Assembly (NCBI GenBank): GCA_026987995.1
Contig: JALSMC010000156.1
Coordinates: 1 to 16,001, forward strand
Source: Sulfurimonas sp.
Lineage (GTDB): Bacteria > Campylobacterota > Campylobacteria > Campylobacterales > Sulfurimonadaceae
Direction of reading: 5' to 3'
DNA length: 16,001 nucleotides
Made by a program: the position numbers and the translations under genes. The notes beneath the pieces are model-generated. The model was not told where the DNA came from and searched no databases. It saw only the letters and a list, made by a program, of their open reading frames with translations. Positions 7,454-15,206 of the stretch are shown piece after piece. Every line of letters starts with the position of its first letter. The first letter of the stretch is position 1.

Positions 7454-8730
7454 GCTGATACTTTTTTAGAATAAACCTTAACCACATCATAAATAGCCTC
7501 AGTTAAAGTATGTAACTCGCTCTTACTGATGACAAACGGAGGCATGATGTAGACAAGTCTGTTAAAAGGTCGTAGCCAAACACCATGTTTGATAAACTCT
7601 TCTGTCATCCAAGCCAAGTCAACATCCTCTTTAAGTTCTAGCACCCCAATAGCCCCAAGAACACGAACTTCTTTTACAATACCCAATTCTTCACATCTTT
7701 TTAGCTCTGCATTTAGTTGTGTTTGGATGTTTTCAATTCTCTCTTGCCATGGGGAGTTTAGGAGTAACTCTAAACTCGCATTTGCTACGGCACATGCTAG
7801 AGGGTTTGCCATGAAAGTGGGCCCGTGCATGAGGACATTGCCTCCTGCTTCAACTCCTTGCATCACTTTTTTACTCGTTAGAGTTGCTGCGAGTGACATG
7901 TAGCCACCTGTGAGTGCTTTACCCACACAGAGTATGTCAGGACTCACATCAGCCCACTCGTAAGCAAAAAGTTTTCCTGTTCGCCCAAAACCTGTTGCTA
8001 TCTCATCTAAGATAAGTAGCACATCATACTCCGTGCAAAGCTCTCTTACTCTTTTTAAAAACTGTGGAGAATATATTCTCATGCCGCCTGCCCCTTGGAC
8101 TATTGGCTCTAAAATAACGGCTGCTATATTTTTATGGTTTTTTTCAAGTTTTTCTTTAAAATCTTTGATGCACTTCTCATTCCACACATCTCCAAACATA
8201 CACATAGGAGCTTCTGCAAAGATATTTTTATGTAGCACTCCTTCAAACGCCGAGTGCATCCCTGTCACAGGGTCACACACACTCATAGCTCCAAGAGTAT
8301 CGCCATGGTAGCCCTTACTAAACGCGAGTATCTTTGTTTTTTCTTTATTTCCTTGAGAATTCCAGTACTGAAATGCCATCTTTAAAGCCACCTCAACACT
8401 CACGCTTCCGCTATCACTAAAGAAGATATGTTCTAGCTTTTCATCTGTAATACTTAGAAGTGTTTGTGCTAGTTTGATAGCCGGCTCGTGAGTAAGCCCA
8501 CCAAACATTACATGGCTCATTTTTCCTAGTTGTTCCATGGCAGCTGCATTTAACTCAGGTACATTGTAGCCATGTATGACAGACCACCACGAACTCATGC
8601 CATCTATGATTTTTTTACCATTTTCTAATTCTAAGTAAACACCAGATGCAGACTTTACTAGTTGCATCTGTGCATTTGGGACTGAGGGGGCATAGGGGTG
8701 TAGTATGTGTTGTGTATCAAAGTCTCTCAT
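7450..8730 (-). CDS. bioA: Adenosylmethionine-8-amino-7-oxononanoate aminotransferase
   Basis: BioA converts 7-keto-8-aminopelargonate to 7,8-diaminopelargonate in biotin synthesis, a PLP enzyme that uses S-adenosylmethionine as amino donor. From the ATG at 8730 it has 426 residues, typical for the family. Visible marks are SSWWSVIHGYN at 46-56, the PLP-phosphate loop SDSGSVSVE at 105-113, SKGYHGDT at 138-145, the pyridoxal-N aspartate in LDEIATGFGRTG (D242), and the Schiff-base lysine K271 in VGKALTGGYM. The start at 8730 is chosen over the ATG at 8742 because GGAG lies 6 bases before it and its ATGA overlaps the speD stop. It is therefore translationally coupled to speD. Other bio genes are not in the window. 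Confidence 0.94.
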   Translation of the reverse strand: MRDFDTQHILHPYAPSVPNAQMQLVKSASGVYLELENGKKIIDGMSSWWSVIHGYNVPELNAAAMEQLGKMSHVMFGGLTHEPAIKLAQTLLSITDEKLEHIFFSDSGSVSVEVALKMAFQYWNSQGNKEKTKILAFSKGYHGDTLGAMSVCDPVTGMHSAFEGVLHKNIFAEAPMCMFGDVWNEKCIKDFKEKLEKNHKNIAAVILEPIVQGAGGMRIYSPQFLKRVRELCTEYDVLLILDEIATGFGRTGKLFAYEWADVSPDILCVGKALTGGYMSLAATLTSKKVMQGVEAGGNVLMHGPTFMANPLACAVANASLELLLNSPWQERIENIQTQLNAELKRCEELGIVKEVRVLGAIGVLELKEDVDLAWMTEEFIKHGVWLRPFNRLVYIMPPFVISKSELHTLTEAIYDVVKVYSKKVSA

Positions 8731-9455
8731 GAAGTTCTCCATCCGTTAAATATACTTAACATCTCTGCGTTTAACTCATTCATATATATGTTTTTTTCTT
8801 CTTTATGCAACTGCGTTTGAGGTGAGAAGTACTCATCTGTTTTCATATCAGTTCGTAGTAGTTTTAACTGCCAAATATTATCGTTTTGCAAGATTAACTC
8901 TTTTGTTTTATAACTTTTAAGAGTCTGTGCGCTTATATACTCTTGTATGGAGCTTAATGCATGGTCCATATAAACATGCTCCCCTTTTTTGTTTCTAGTA
9001 AACCCTCGAACATTGTAGTCAATTGTCACAATGTCCGTGTCAAAAAAGTCAAAAATGGCGTTTAATGAACTCAGAGGTGTTATTTCCCCACAGGTTGAGA
9101 GTTCTATGTCTACACGAAAACTCAAAATCCCATTTTCATTATCAAAGTCAGGGTAAGTGTGTGCCGTTATGTGACTTTTATCTAAGTGCATATTGACACC
9201 TGAGCCTTTTATATCACCTAAGAGTATCATAGAACTTGCACCATAAGGTTCATAATCTTGCAAAGACATATGTAAGACTTCTGCTTCTATACTATGCACT
9301 ATTTTTTTTAAGAGTGTAGAGATTTCTTTAGCAGAGTAACGAGAGTTTATATACTTTATGTAAGACTCTTTTTCTTCCAAACTTGGAGCGATAACAAAGT
9401 CGTAAAAACTAAAACTAAGTGCTTTTTTAAGATTATTAAAACCCGATAGTTGCAT
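8727..9455 (-). CDS. speD: S-adenosylmethionine decarboxylase proenzyme
   Basis: SpeD decarboxylates S-adenosylmethionine to make the aminopropyl donor for SpeE. The 242-residue protein follows the E. coli-type (class 1A) proenzyme nearly throughout: LSGFNNLKKALSFSFYD at the N-terminus, QDYEPYGAS at 66-74, the processing site HLDKSH (90-95), and TFRADIE-like and STCG motifs at 112-123. DIVTIDYNVRGFTR occupies 141-154. Cleavage before S94 should form the pyruvoyl cofactor; E118 and C122 match conserved active-site positions. It is about 20 residues shorter than the E. coli enzyme, mainly through a shorter loop before HLDKSH (residues 80-89). AGAGGAAAA precedes the ATG, and its own -10 lies upstream. 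It overlaps bioA by 4 bases. Confidence 0.94.
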   Translation of the reverse strand: MQLSGFNNLKKALSFSFYDFVIAPSLEEKESYIKYINSRYSAKEISTLLKKIVHSIEAEVLHMSLQDYEPYGASSMILLGDIKGSGVNMHLDKSHITAHTYPDFDNENGILSFRVDIELSTCGEITPLSSLNAIFDFFDTDIVTIDYNVRGFTRNKKGEHVYMDHALSSIQEYISAQTLKSYKTKELILQNDNIWQLKLLRTDMKTDEYFSPQTQLHKEEKNIYMNELNAEMLSIFNGWRTS

Positions 9456-9481
9456 ATTTTTCCTCTTTATTTATGAGGGTG

Positions 9482-9487
9482 ATTATA
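9482..9487 (-). promoter_or_regulatory. -10 box upstream of speD
   Basis: A perfect TATAAT reads on the minus strand at 9487-9482 in the 56-base gap between the lyase gene and speD, placing a transcription start near 9475. An A-run lies just upstream (minus strand) and no clear -35 is visible, which is common in Campylobacterota. speD-bioA may therefore be transcribed separately from the three genes upstream. Confidence 0.5.
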
Positions 9488-9511
9488 CATTTTTTTTACT
9501 TTGAGAGTGGT

Positions 9512-10390
9512 TTAGGAGTAGATGCCATATATCTTTGCTCTTGCTAATAACTCTTTCGAATAAGAACTCATAGTCATACTCTCTGCCATTTTTCCATTTA
9601 AAGTAAAAACTTTTTTCTCTGAATTTATAATTTTTAAAGCCTCTTCATACTCTTCTTTAGTAACTTTATAAAGTTCATTTACAGGTTCTATCTGCTTAGG
9701 ATGGATGATTGTTTTAGTAAAAAGTCCCTCTTGCATATCGCGTTTGACATCTTTTATAAAGCCTTCTTTATCTTTGTAACATGGGTAAACACCACCACTC
9801 ACACCAAATCCAGCACTTTTAAAAGTGGCTATAAAGTTTCCCACAACAGTAACAGTTGCACTTATGTCAAATACAGATTTATCACAAGTTCTTCGCATAC
9901 TGAGCTGGCTGAGCATATCTTCAAGTCCAAAACGCACTAACATAATCTTATCTCTGTTAGTCAAAATTATCTCTTTTAACTTATGCAGTTCTTGATGATT
10001 AAAAAGTTCTTTACCCTCTATACTAGGCATAAGAAGATGGTCTGTATTTCTTAGTAGCTCCAGATACTTTTGTGCATTTATGAGCGAAAACTTTGCTAAC
10101 ACAAAGCCATTTATGTTATTTATATTTTTTAGTTTTAAAAGTTCTTCTAGGTGTGCTATATTTTTAGCTCTTATAAAAGTGAGTAATTCGTTAGTTGTTA
10201 TTTTTTCTAAGACTATATCTATTCTTTGCATGGCACTATCAAAACTACCCTCATCCAAACCATCTTCAAAGTCTATGACAACACTTTTAAGCTCAGGGTA
10301 TCTTCTCTCACAGACAACACTCTTTAGCCTTTTATGCGAAGCAGGTATAAATAGTGTAGCTCCGAGTTGCATATAGTCCAATGTATTCAT
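9512..10390 (-). CDS. HpcH/HpaI aldolase / citrate lyase beta (CitE)-like protein
   Basis: This 292-residue protein belongs to the CitE/HpcH superfamily of TIM-barrel C-C bond lyases, which act on acyl-CoA or 2-oxo-acid substrates with Mg. Family marks in order: TLFIPASHKRL at 12-22 (usual LFVPGSRP), VVIDFEDGLDE at 37-47, R74, SIEGKELF at 123-130 with probable metal ligand E125, FGLEDML at 154-160 with D158, and IIHPKQIEPVNELY at 228-241. The CoA-lyase arginine and acid pattern is kept, but several positions depart from true citrate lyase beta, and no citrate lyase alpha or gamma gene is adjacent. The actual substrate is unknown. Its ATGA start overlaps the dioxygenase stop by 4 bases, so it is the last gene of the chemoreceptor-dioxygenase-lyase unit. 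Confidence 0.82.
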   Translation of the reverse strand: MNTLDYMQLGATLFIPASHKRLKSVVCERRYPELKSVVIDFEDGLDEGSFDSAMQRIDIVLEKITTNELLTFIRAKNIAHLEELLKLKNINNINGFVLAKFSLINAQKYLELLRNTDHLLMPSIEGKELFNHQELHKLKEIILTNRDKIMLVRFGLEDMLSQLSMRRTCDKSVFDISATVTVVGNFIATFKSAGFGVSGGVYPCYKDKEGFIKDVKRDMQEGLFTKTIIHPKQIEPVNELYKVTKEEYEEALKIINSEKKVFTLNGKMAESMTMSSYSKELLARAKIYGIYS

Positions 10391-10974
10391 CTTTTATCTA
10401 CCCGAAACCATCCTGCTATTGAGTGGCGTTTTTTCTTTGTTGGCAACACTTCATGAGGGAATCTATCACTCAAGAACACAAGTAAAGTATTGCCTTTTGG
10501 CATGATTTTTTCTAAAAGATTATTGTTTTTATCATAAAGAAGAAGCTCACCTCCATCTTCTTTATGCCACATATCATTAAGATACAAAAGTGTAGTAACA
10601 ACACGGTTAGTGCTTCCTTTAAATGCATCCAAATGCTTTTCATAAAAAGCACCCTCTTCATAGATAGCAAAATGTGCCTCATAGTATGTAAGCCCCAAGT
10701 ATAAAGAGCGATTAAGATATACCTGAAGTCCTTTACAAAAGTCTAAGTATTCACTCATAACCCCAGCATCTTCATCTATCCACTTTGTTTTATCACTGCG
10801 TTTAGTATTATCTAGGTGTCTATTTTGTATGTTTGATATTGCTGCTTTTTTGTAGTGGGTATTATCTTGGGAAAGTATAAAAAGTTTATCTATAAGAGTA
10901 GAGGAAAGTGCTTTGTCGATTAGTATGTATCCATCATCAACAAGCCCATTCGCAATCTCTTCATAAAGAAGCAT
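10387..10974 (-). CDS. 2-oxoglutarate/Fe(II)-dependent dioxygenase (prolyl-4-hydroxylase type)
   Basis: This 195-residue protein has the double-stranded beta-helix Fe(II) site of the prolyl-4-hydroxylase-type family: H114-x-D116 in YEKHLDAF, distal H174 in FPHEVLP, and R183 in KRHSIAGWF for the 2-oxoglutarate carboxylate. VTTLLYLND at 126-134 and GGELLLY at 141-147 are usual core strands. It is expected to hydroxylate a protein or small molecule using O2 and 2-oxoglutarate; the substrate is unknown. No membrane segment or signal peptide is seen. The start lies 3 bases after the chemoreceptor stop and lacks a good ribosome site, so translation probably depends on coupling to the upstream gene. 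It overlaps the lyase gene downstream by 4 bases. Confidence 0.87.
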   Translation of the reverse strand: MLLYEEIANGLVDDGYILIDKALSSTLIDKLFILSQDNTHYKKAAISNIQNRHLDNTKRSDKTKWIDEDAGVMSEYLDFCKGLQVYLNRSLYLGLTYYEAHFAIYEEGAFYEKHLDAFKGSTNRVVTTLLYLNDMWHKEDGGELLLYDKNNNLLEKIMPKGNTLLVFLSDRFPHEVLPTKKKRHSIAGWFRVDKR

Positions 10975-10977
10975 ATT

Positions 10978-12060
10978 TTATTTGCGGTGTGCTAGAAAAC
11001 TCGCATAAAGCTCTGTAAATCCAACTTCACTTGAATGCTCTACCTTTATCATTAATTCCACTGCCTGTTTATAGTCTTTATTTGCCCACAGTTCCATCGC
11101 TTTATGAACATTTTGGTGAACTATAGCATGATGTGAGTTTAAAGAGTTAATTGTTTTTGTATCATCTTTTATAGTCACTTTATTTTTTTCAAACCACTTG
11201 CCAAAGCGACATGAGTTTTCATCAACATAAGGCTCTGTAGTTCCATACATAAAGTTATTGTAAGCATTGAGTTTAAAGAGGATATGGTCTAGTTTTCCAG
11301 TACCAACTCCTACTTCATTAAAGATATTAAATGTAATATCAGATGAACGATGTGAGTTAGCAATTATAAGCTCTAACTCCTCAAAAAATGAACTAAGTGT
11401 TGATGACATATCTTCAGTTTTATTTCTAAACATCTCTGAAGTGTCTTGAATTTCTGAAGTATTTTGTTTGAGTTGACCTATGCTTATCTCTACTTCATTG
11501 GTAGCTTTTTGTGTGCGTTCTGCAAGTTTACGTACTTCATCAGCTACAACAGCAAAACCACGACCATGCTCACCTGCACGAGCAGCTTCTATGGCTGCAT
11601 TAAGTGCTAAAAGGTTTGTCTGATCTGAAATATCTTTAATTAAATTTATAATCTCACTAATTGAACCCACGCTCTCATTTAGTGCACCCGCACCATTGTC
11701 TAGATTAGCAGCTTCTTGTGAGATAGTATCCACTGCATCATTTATCTCTTGACCCTGTGTTTGGATTACTTCTATATGTTTATTTGTCTTAGCATTTATT
11801 TCCATTGCTTCAGCAAGATTACTCACTGTTGAATCCATAATTTCTTGAGTAAGTCCTACACCACTTTTATATGACTTTAAAAGTATCTTTACCAGCTCTT
11901 GTTTGGATATATCTTCATCACTAAGAGACATAGGAGCTTGGTTCTCAAGCTCACTTACTTTAGATTGCATAGTTTCTAGTGCAATTTTCAATTCAGCATT
12001 TTCAAGTTCAAGTGCCTCTATCTTTAGTTTATATTCATTAGAGTTAGAAAAAAATCCCAT
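10978..12060 (-). CDS. Soluble methyl-accepting chemotaxis protein with C-terminal CZB zinc-binding domain
   Basis: This is a 360-residue chemoreceptor without a transmembrane segment or periplasmic domain, so it should signal from the cytoplasm to CheA/CheW. Residues 10-45 form an N-terminal coiled coil. The signalling hairpin tip is [19 protein letters not shown] at 146-164, followed by [17 protein letters not shown]. The C-terminal domain at about 255-355 fits a CZB (chemoreceptor zinc-binding) domain, with H259, C284 in CRFGKWF, H311 and H315 spaced as in known H-C-H-H zinc sites. CZB receptors can sense zinc or oxidants such as HOCl through the cysteine. AAGGAA lies 6 bases before the ATG. 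It heads a tight unit with a dioxygenase and a CitE-like lyase. Confidence 0.92.
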   Translation of the reverse strand: MGFFSNSNEYKLKIEALELENAELKIALETMQSKVSELENQAPMSLSDEDISKQELVKILLKSYKSGVGLTQEIMDSTVSNLAEAMEINAKTNKHIEVIQTQGQEINDAVDTISQEAANLDNGAGALNESVGSISEIINLIKDISDQTNLLALNAAIEAARAGEHGRGFAVVADEVRKLAERTQKATNEVEISIGQLKQNTSEIQDTSEMFRNKTEDMSSTLSSFFEELELIIANSHRSSDITFNIFNEVGVGTGKLDHILFKLNAYNNFMYGTTEPYVDENSCRFGKWFEKNKVTIKDDTKTINSLNSHHAIVHQNVHKAMELWANKDYKQAVELMIKVEHSSEVGFTELYASFLAHRK

Positions 12061-12141
12061 AACATTTCCTTATTTAAATTAGATTAAAGGATACTGTATA
12101 AGAACTTAATTTGTACTTCGATTTGGTATTAGAGGGGAATT

Positions 12142-12175
12142 AAAGAGGGAGTATTCACCTCTTTATATAAAAGAG
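12142..12175 (-). terminator. Two overlapping hairpins after nifU (possible terminator)
   Basis: Downstream of nifU the arms AAAGAGG (12142-12148) and CCTCTTT (12158-12164) form a perfect 7-base stem with a 9-base loop. CTCTTT (12159-12164) also pairs with AAAGAG (12170-12175) across a 5-base loop. The two stems share one arm and cannot form together. The trailing T-run on the minus strand is short (TTTAATT), so termination may be inefficient or factor-dependent. Confidence 0.42.
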
Positions 12176-12192
12176 ATGAATAGAGTGGAGAA

Positions 12193-13173
12193 TTAAATAG
12201 GTAAAACTTTTATCTTGTCAGATAATTTCTCTTGAAGAGTTGACTCGATAGCATAAAGTGTACCTGTTGAGCTTGACTCACAAGATCCACATGCACCAAG
12301 GTATCTGATATAAATGTCGATAGTTCTCTCATTTTTCTTAATGTCGATAATCTCAACATCACCACCATCCATAATAAGGAACTGACGAACACTATCATCG
12401 ATAACTGCATCAACAGCTTTGATCTGTTGTACTAAAGTCATCTCTTCAAAGTTACCACCACCAGCAGCCATAGCATCAGCAGCAGCTTTCATCTTCTCTG
12501 TGTCCATCTCTTTACGAGTGTCCGCTAAGATGTCTACTAAGTACCACTCACGAGCTTCGTGGCCACCTGGTTTGATACAAGACTTACAAAAACCACCAGC
12601 TTTAGTATAGTCTGTAATCTCTTCTACAGTTTTAAGGTCATTTAACTTGATAACTTCTTGAAGTGTACCGAGTGAAACACGAGCACATTCACATACGATT
12701 ATTTCTTCTTCAAAACTCTCAGCATCAACACCCATGTAAAGTCCAGCAGCTTTTTTGATAACATCATAAGCCATAACTGAACAGTGCATTTTTTGAGGTG
12801 GAACTGCTGGTGTTTCAGGATCATCACGAAGAGCAAGCTCAACGTCAATGTTTGTAATTTTAACAGCTTCTTGTACTGTTTTACCGATACAAAGCTCAGT
12901 CATTACATCAGAAGATGCGATAGCTGTACCACAACCAAAAGATTTAAACTTAGAGTTTACAATTTTGTCATTTTTAGGGTCAATTTCCCAGTAAAGACGA
13001 ACTGCATCTCCACAAGACTCTGCACCAAAATCAGCAACAATAAGTTTGTTACCATGTTCTTCAGCCTCTGCGTCAAAGATTTCTCCTTGGTGTTGAGGGT
13101 TGTTCATTAATGTCGTAACTTTATTTGAGTAAGCGTCCCATAAAGACTCGCCTAATACGTCTGCTTTTGCCAT
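12193..13173 (-). CDS. nifU: NifU-type Fe-S cluster scaffold protein
   Basis: NifU is the scaffold on which Fe-S clusters are assembled from sulfur supplied by NifS. The 326 residues carry the full three-part layout. An IscU-like domain (1-150) has C54 with D56, C81 and C131. A BFD-like [2Fe-2S] domain has C161, C163, C196 and C199. A C-terminal Nfu domain (245-326) has C295-x-x-C298. A low-complexity Ala/Gly linker lies at about 229-240. In Helicobacter and Campylobacter the NIF pair is the general Fe-S system rather than a nitrogenase-only one, and no other nif gene is seen here. It starts 43 bases after nifS ends, with AAGGAAAA before the ATG. Confidence 0.96.
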   Translation of the reverse strand: MAKADVLGESLWDAYSNKVTTLMNNPQHQGEIFDAEAEEHGNKLIVADFGAESCGDAVRLYWEIDPKNDKIVNSKFKSFGCGTAIASSDVMTELCIGKTVQEAVKITNIDVELALRDDPETPAVPPQKMHCSVMAYDVIKKAAGLYMGVDAESFEEEIIVCECARVSLGTLQEVIKLNDLKTVEEITDYTKAGGFCKSCIKPGGHEAREWYLVDILADTRKEMDTEKMKAAADAMAAGGGNFEEMTLVQQIKAVDAVIDDSVRQFLIMDGGDVEIIDIKKNERTIDIYIRYLGACGSCESSSTGTLYAIESTLQEKLSDKIKVLPI

Positions 13174-13216
13174 AATATTTTCCTTTTATTAATTTATTAT
13201 TTATTTAATGTTTTAT

Positions 13217-14434
<1,218 letters not shown>

Positions 14435-14448
14435 TTACCTCTTCATAT

Positions 14449-14463
14449 TAAGAATGATTATCA
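14449..14463 (-). promoter_or_regulatory. Fur-box-like operator overlapping the nifS promoter region
   Basis: On the minus strand TGATAAT-C-ATTCTTA matches 12 of 14 arm positions of the 7-1-7 Fur consensus (TGATAAT-n-ATTATCA). It contains GATAAT (14462-14457), a plausible nifS -10, and lies 18 bases upstream of the nifS ATG. Binding here would block transcription. The related Helicobacter pylori nifS gene is reported to respond to iron and Fur, which fits but does not prove the call. Confidence 0.45.
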
Positions 14464-14477
14464 CTCTTTTTAAATAA

Positions 14478-14490
14478 GACAATTTTTGTC
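14478..14490. promoter_or_regulatory. Inverted repeat GACAA-TTT-TTGTC upstream of nifS
   Basis: A perfect 5-base inverted repeat with a 3-base centre lies 15 bases upstream of the Fur-like box, in the -35 to -45 zone of the likely nifS promoter. It could be a second operator. No regulator is identified, and a chance match in AT-rich DNA is possible. Confidence 0.3.
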
Positions 14491-14500
14491 CTCTTTCGTT

Positions 14501-14530
14501 TTGACATGATAATAGCTTTGTGATTATGAT
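14501..14530 (+). promoter_or_regulatory. Candidate promoter facing the 168-residue protein gene
   Basis: TTGACA (14501-14506) is followed after 18 bases by TATGAT (14525-14530), giving a start near 14537 and a leader of about 90 bases. A second, closer -10, a perfect TATAAT, lies at 14592-14597. Either or both may serve the gene at 14629. Confidence 0.4.
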
Positions 14531-14591
14531 TTGCTTAAGACAAACTGATAGTTAGTTTACTTTAAGAATTAAAACAGAAGTCCAAAGATGA

Positions 14592-14597
14592 TATAAT
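14592..14597 (+). promoter_or_regulatory. -10 box close to the 168-residue protein gene
   Basis: A perfect TATAAT in the context GATGATATAATTG lies 31 bases before the ATG at 14629, with only a weak TTAAAA at the -35 position. The short leader that would result carries the AAGGA ribosome site. Confidence 0.5.
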
Positions 14598-14628
14598 TGT
14601 ATTTCTACAATAAAAGGAACTAATAAAT

Positions 14629-15135
14629 ATGTGTAATTTTAACAAACAATCTGATGAAACAAAAGCTCTTATCCACCTTTTTATGACTAAAGCAGCTGAT
14701 AGTGTTGGTGGTGCTAACTTTCTTTTAGAACTTATGGAAGCTATCAAAGCGAAAAAACCAAGTGGTCTCAGTGAAAGAAACTCTCAAGTTGCATCAAACC
14801 ATACTATTATCAAGTGGAATAAGGTTGTTTATCAAGATAAGGTAGACCTCATCCGAAATATCTTAGACAACCATCGCAGTTCTGAGAATCCAGACTTTAA
14901 CATTTTAAGCGAACCAAACATTAAAAAAAGAAAAAATATTCTTAATATGGTTAGGACACTTACTCCTTTAGAGTTTGTAGTAGCTCCTCAAAATCCAAAT
15001 GATGGAGCTGGTTTTAATTTTAAAGTATTTGATGCTGTCTCTGATGATGATGTAAAACTCAATCCTATTTTTGTTACAATGTTTTTCTGTTCCACTGAGT
15101 TTACAAAAAAAGCTTTAAAGTATAAAATGGATTAA
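14629..15135 (+). CDS. Unrecognised 168-residue cytoplasmic protein
   Basis: I do not recognise this family. The gene has a TATAAT box, an AAGGA site 10 bases before the ATG, and codon use like its neighbours, so it looks real. The protein has no signal peptide or membrane segment. Residues 8-45 look helical (TKALIHLFMTKAADSVGG, then FLLELMEAIKAKK). A basic stretch with NHTIIKWNKVVYQDKV follows at about 57-71, and a lysine-rich patch IKKRKN lies at 98-103. The C-terminal third is more beta-like with NPNDGAGFNFKVFD at 122-135. Two cysteines (C2, C154) do not form a motif. It sits between nifS (divergent) and leuC (same strand, 71 bases downstream), which says little about function. Confidence 0.8.
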   Translation: MCNFNKQSDETKALIHLFMTKAADSVGGANFLLELMEAIKAKKPSGLSERNSQVASNHTIIKWNKVVYQDKVDLIRNILDNHRSSENPDFNILSEPNIKKRKNILNMVRTLTPLEFVVAPQNPNDGAGFNFKVFDAVSDDDVKLNPIFVTMFFCSTEFTKKALKYKMD

Positions 15136-15153
15136 AGATACAAACTCACTTTA

Positions 15154-15200
15154 AACCTCTTACGTTATAATCGCACAATTAATATACTATATAAGAGGTT
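15154..15200 (+). repeat. 9-base inverted repeat enclosing the leuC promoter and ribosome site
   Basis: AACCTCTTA (15154-15162) is the exact reverse complement of TAAGAGGTT (15192-15200), with 29 bases between. The right arm contains the leuC ribosome site (AAGAGG) and the space between contains the -10 TATAAT. RNA started at that promoter would lack the left arm, while RNA reading through from the upstream gene would have both. Confidence 0.5.
15166..15171 (+). promoter_or_regulatory. -10 box of the leuC promoter
   Basis: A perfect TATAAT lies 35 bases before the leuC ATG, with a predicted start near 15178 and no clear -35 box. It falls between the arms of the inverted repeat at 15154-15200. 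Confidence 0.55.
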
Positions 15201-15206
15201 CATTTT

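Noticed and set aside
8731..8742. Upstream ATG of bioA giving four more residues
   Set aside because: The GGAG overlapping it serves better as ribosome site for the ATG at 8730, which also makes the ATGA overlap with speD.
9512..10390. True citrate lyase beta subunit (citE) of a reductive TCA cycle
   Set aside because: No alpha, gamma or accessory citrate lyase genes are adjacent and several motif positions differ, so only the superfamily is called.
12419..13110. Open frames on the plus strand across nifU
   Set aside because: They are antisense to a fully conserved gene, have no ribosome sites, and their translations are low-complexity and unlike any family.
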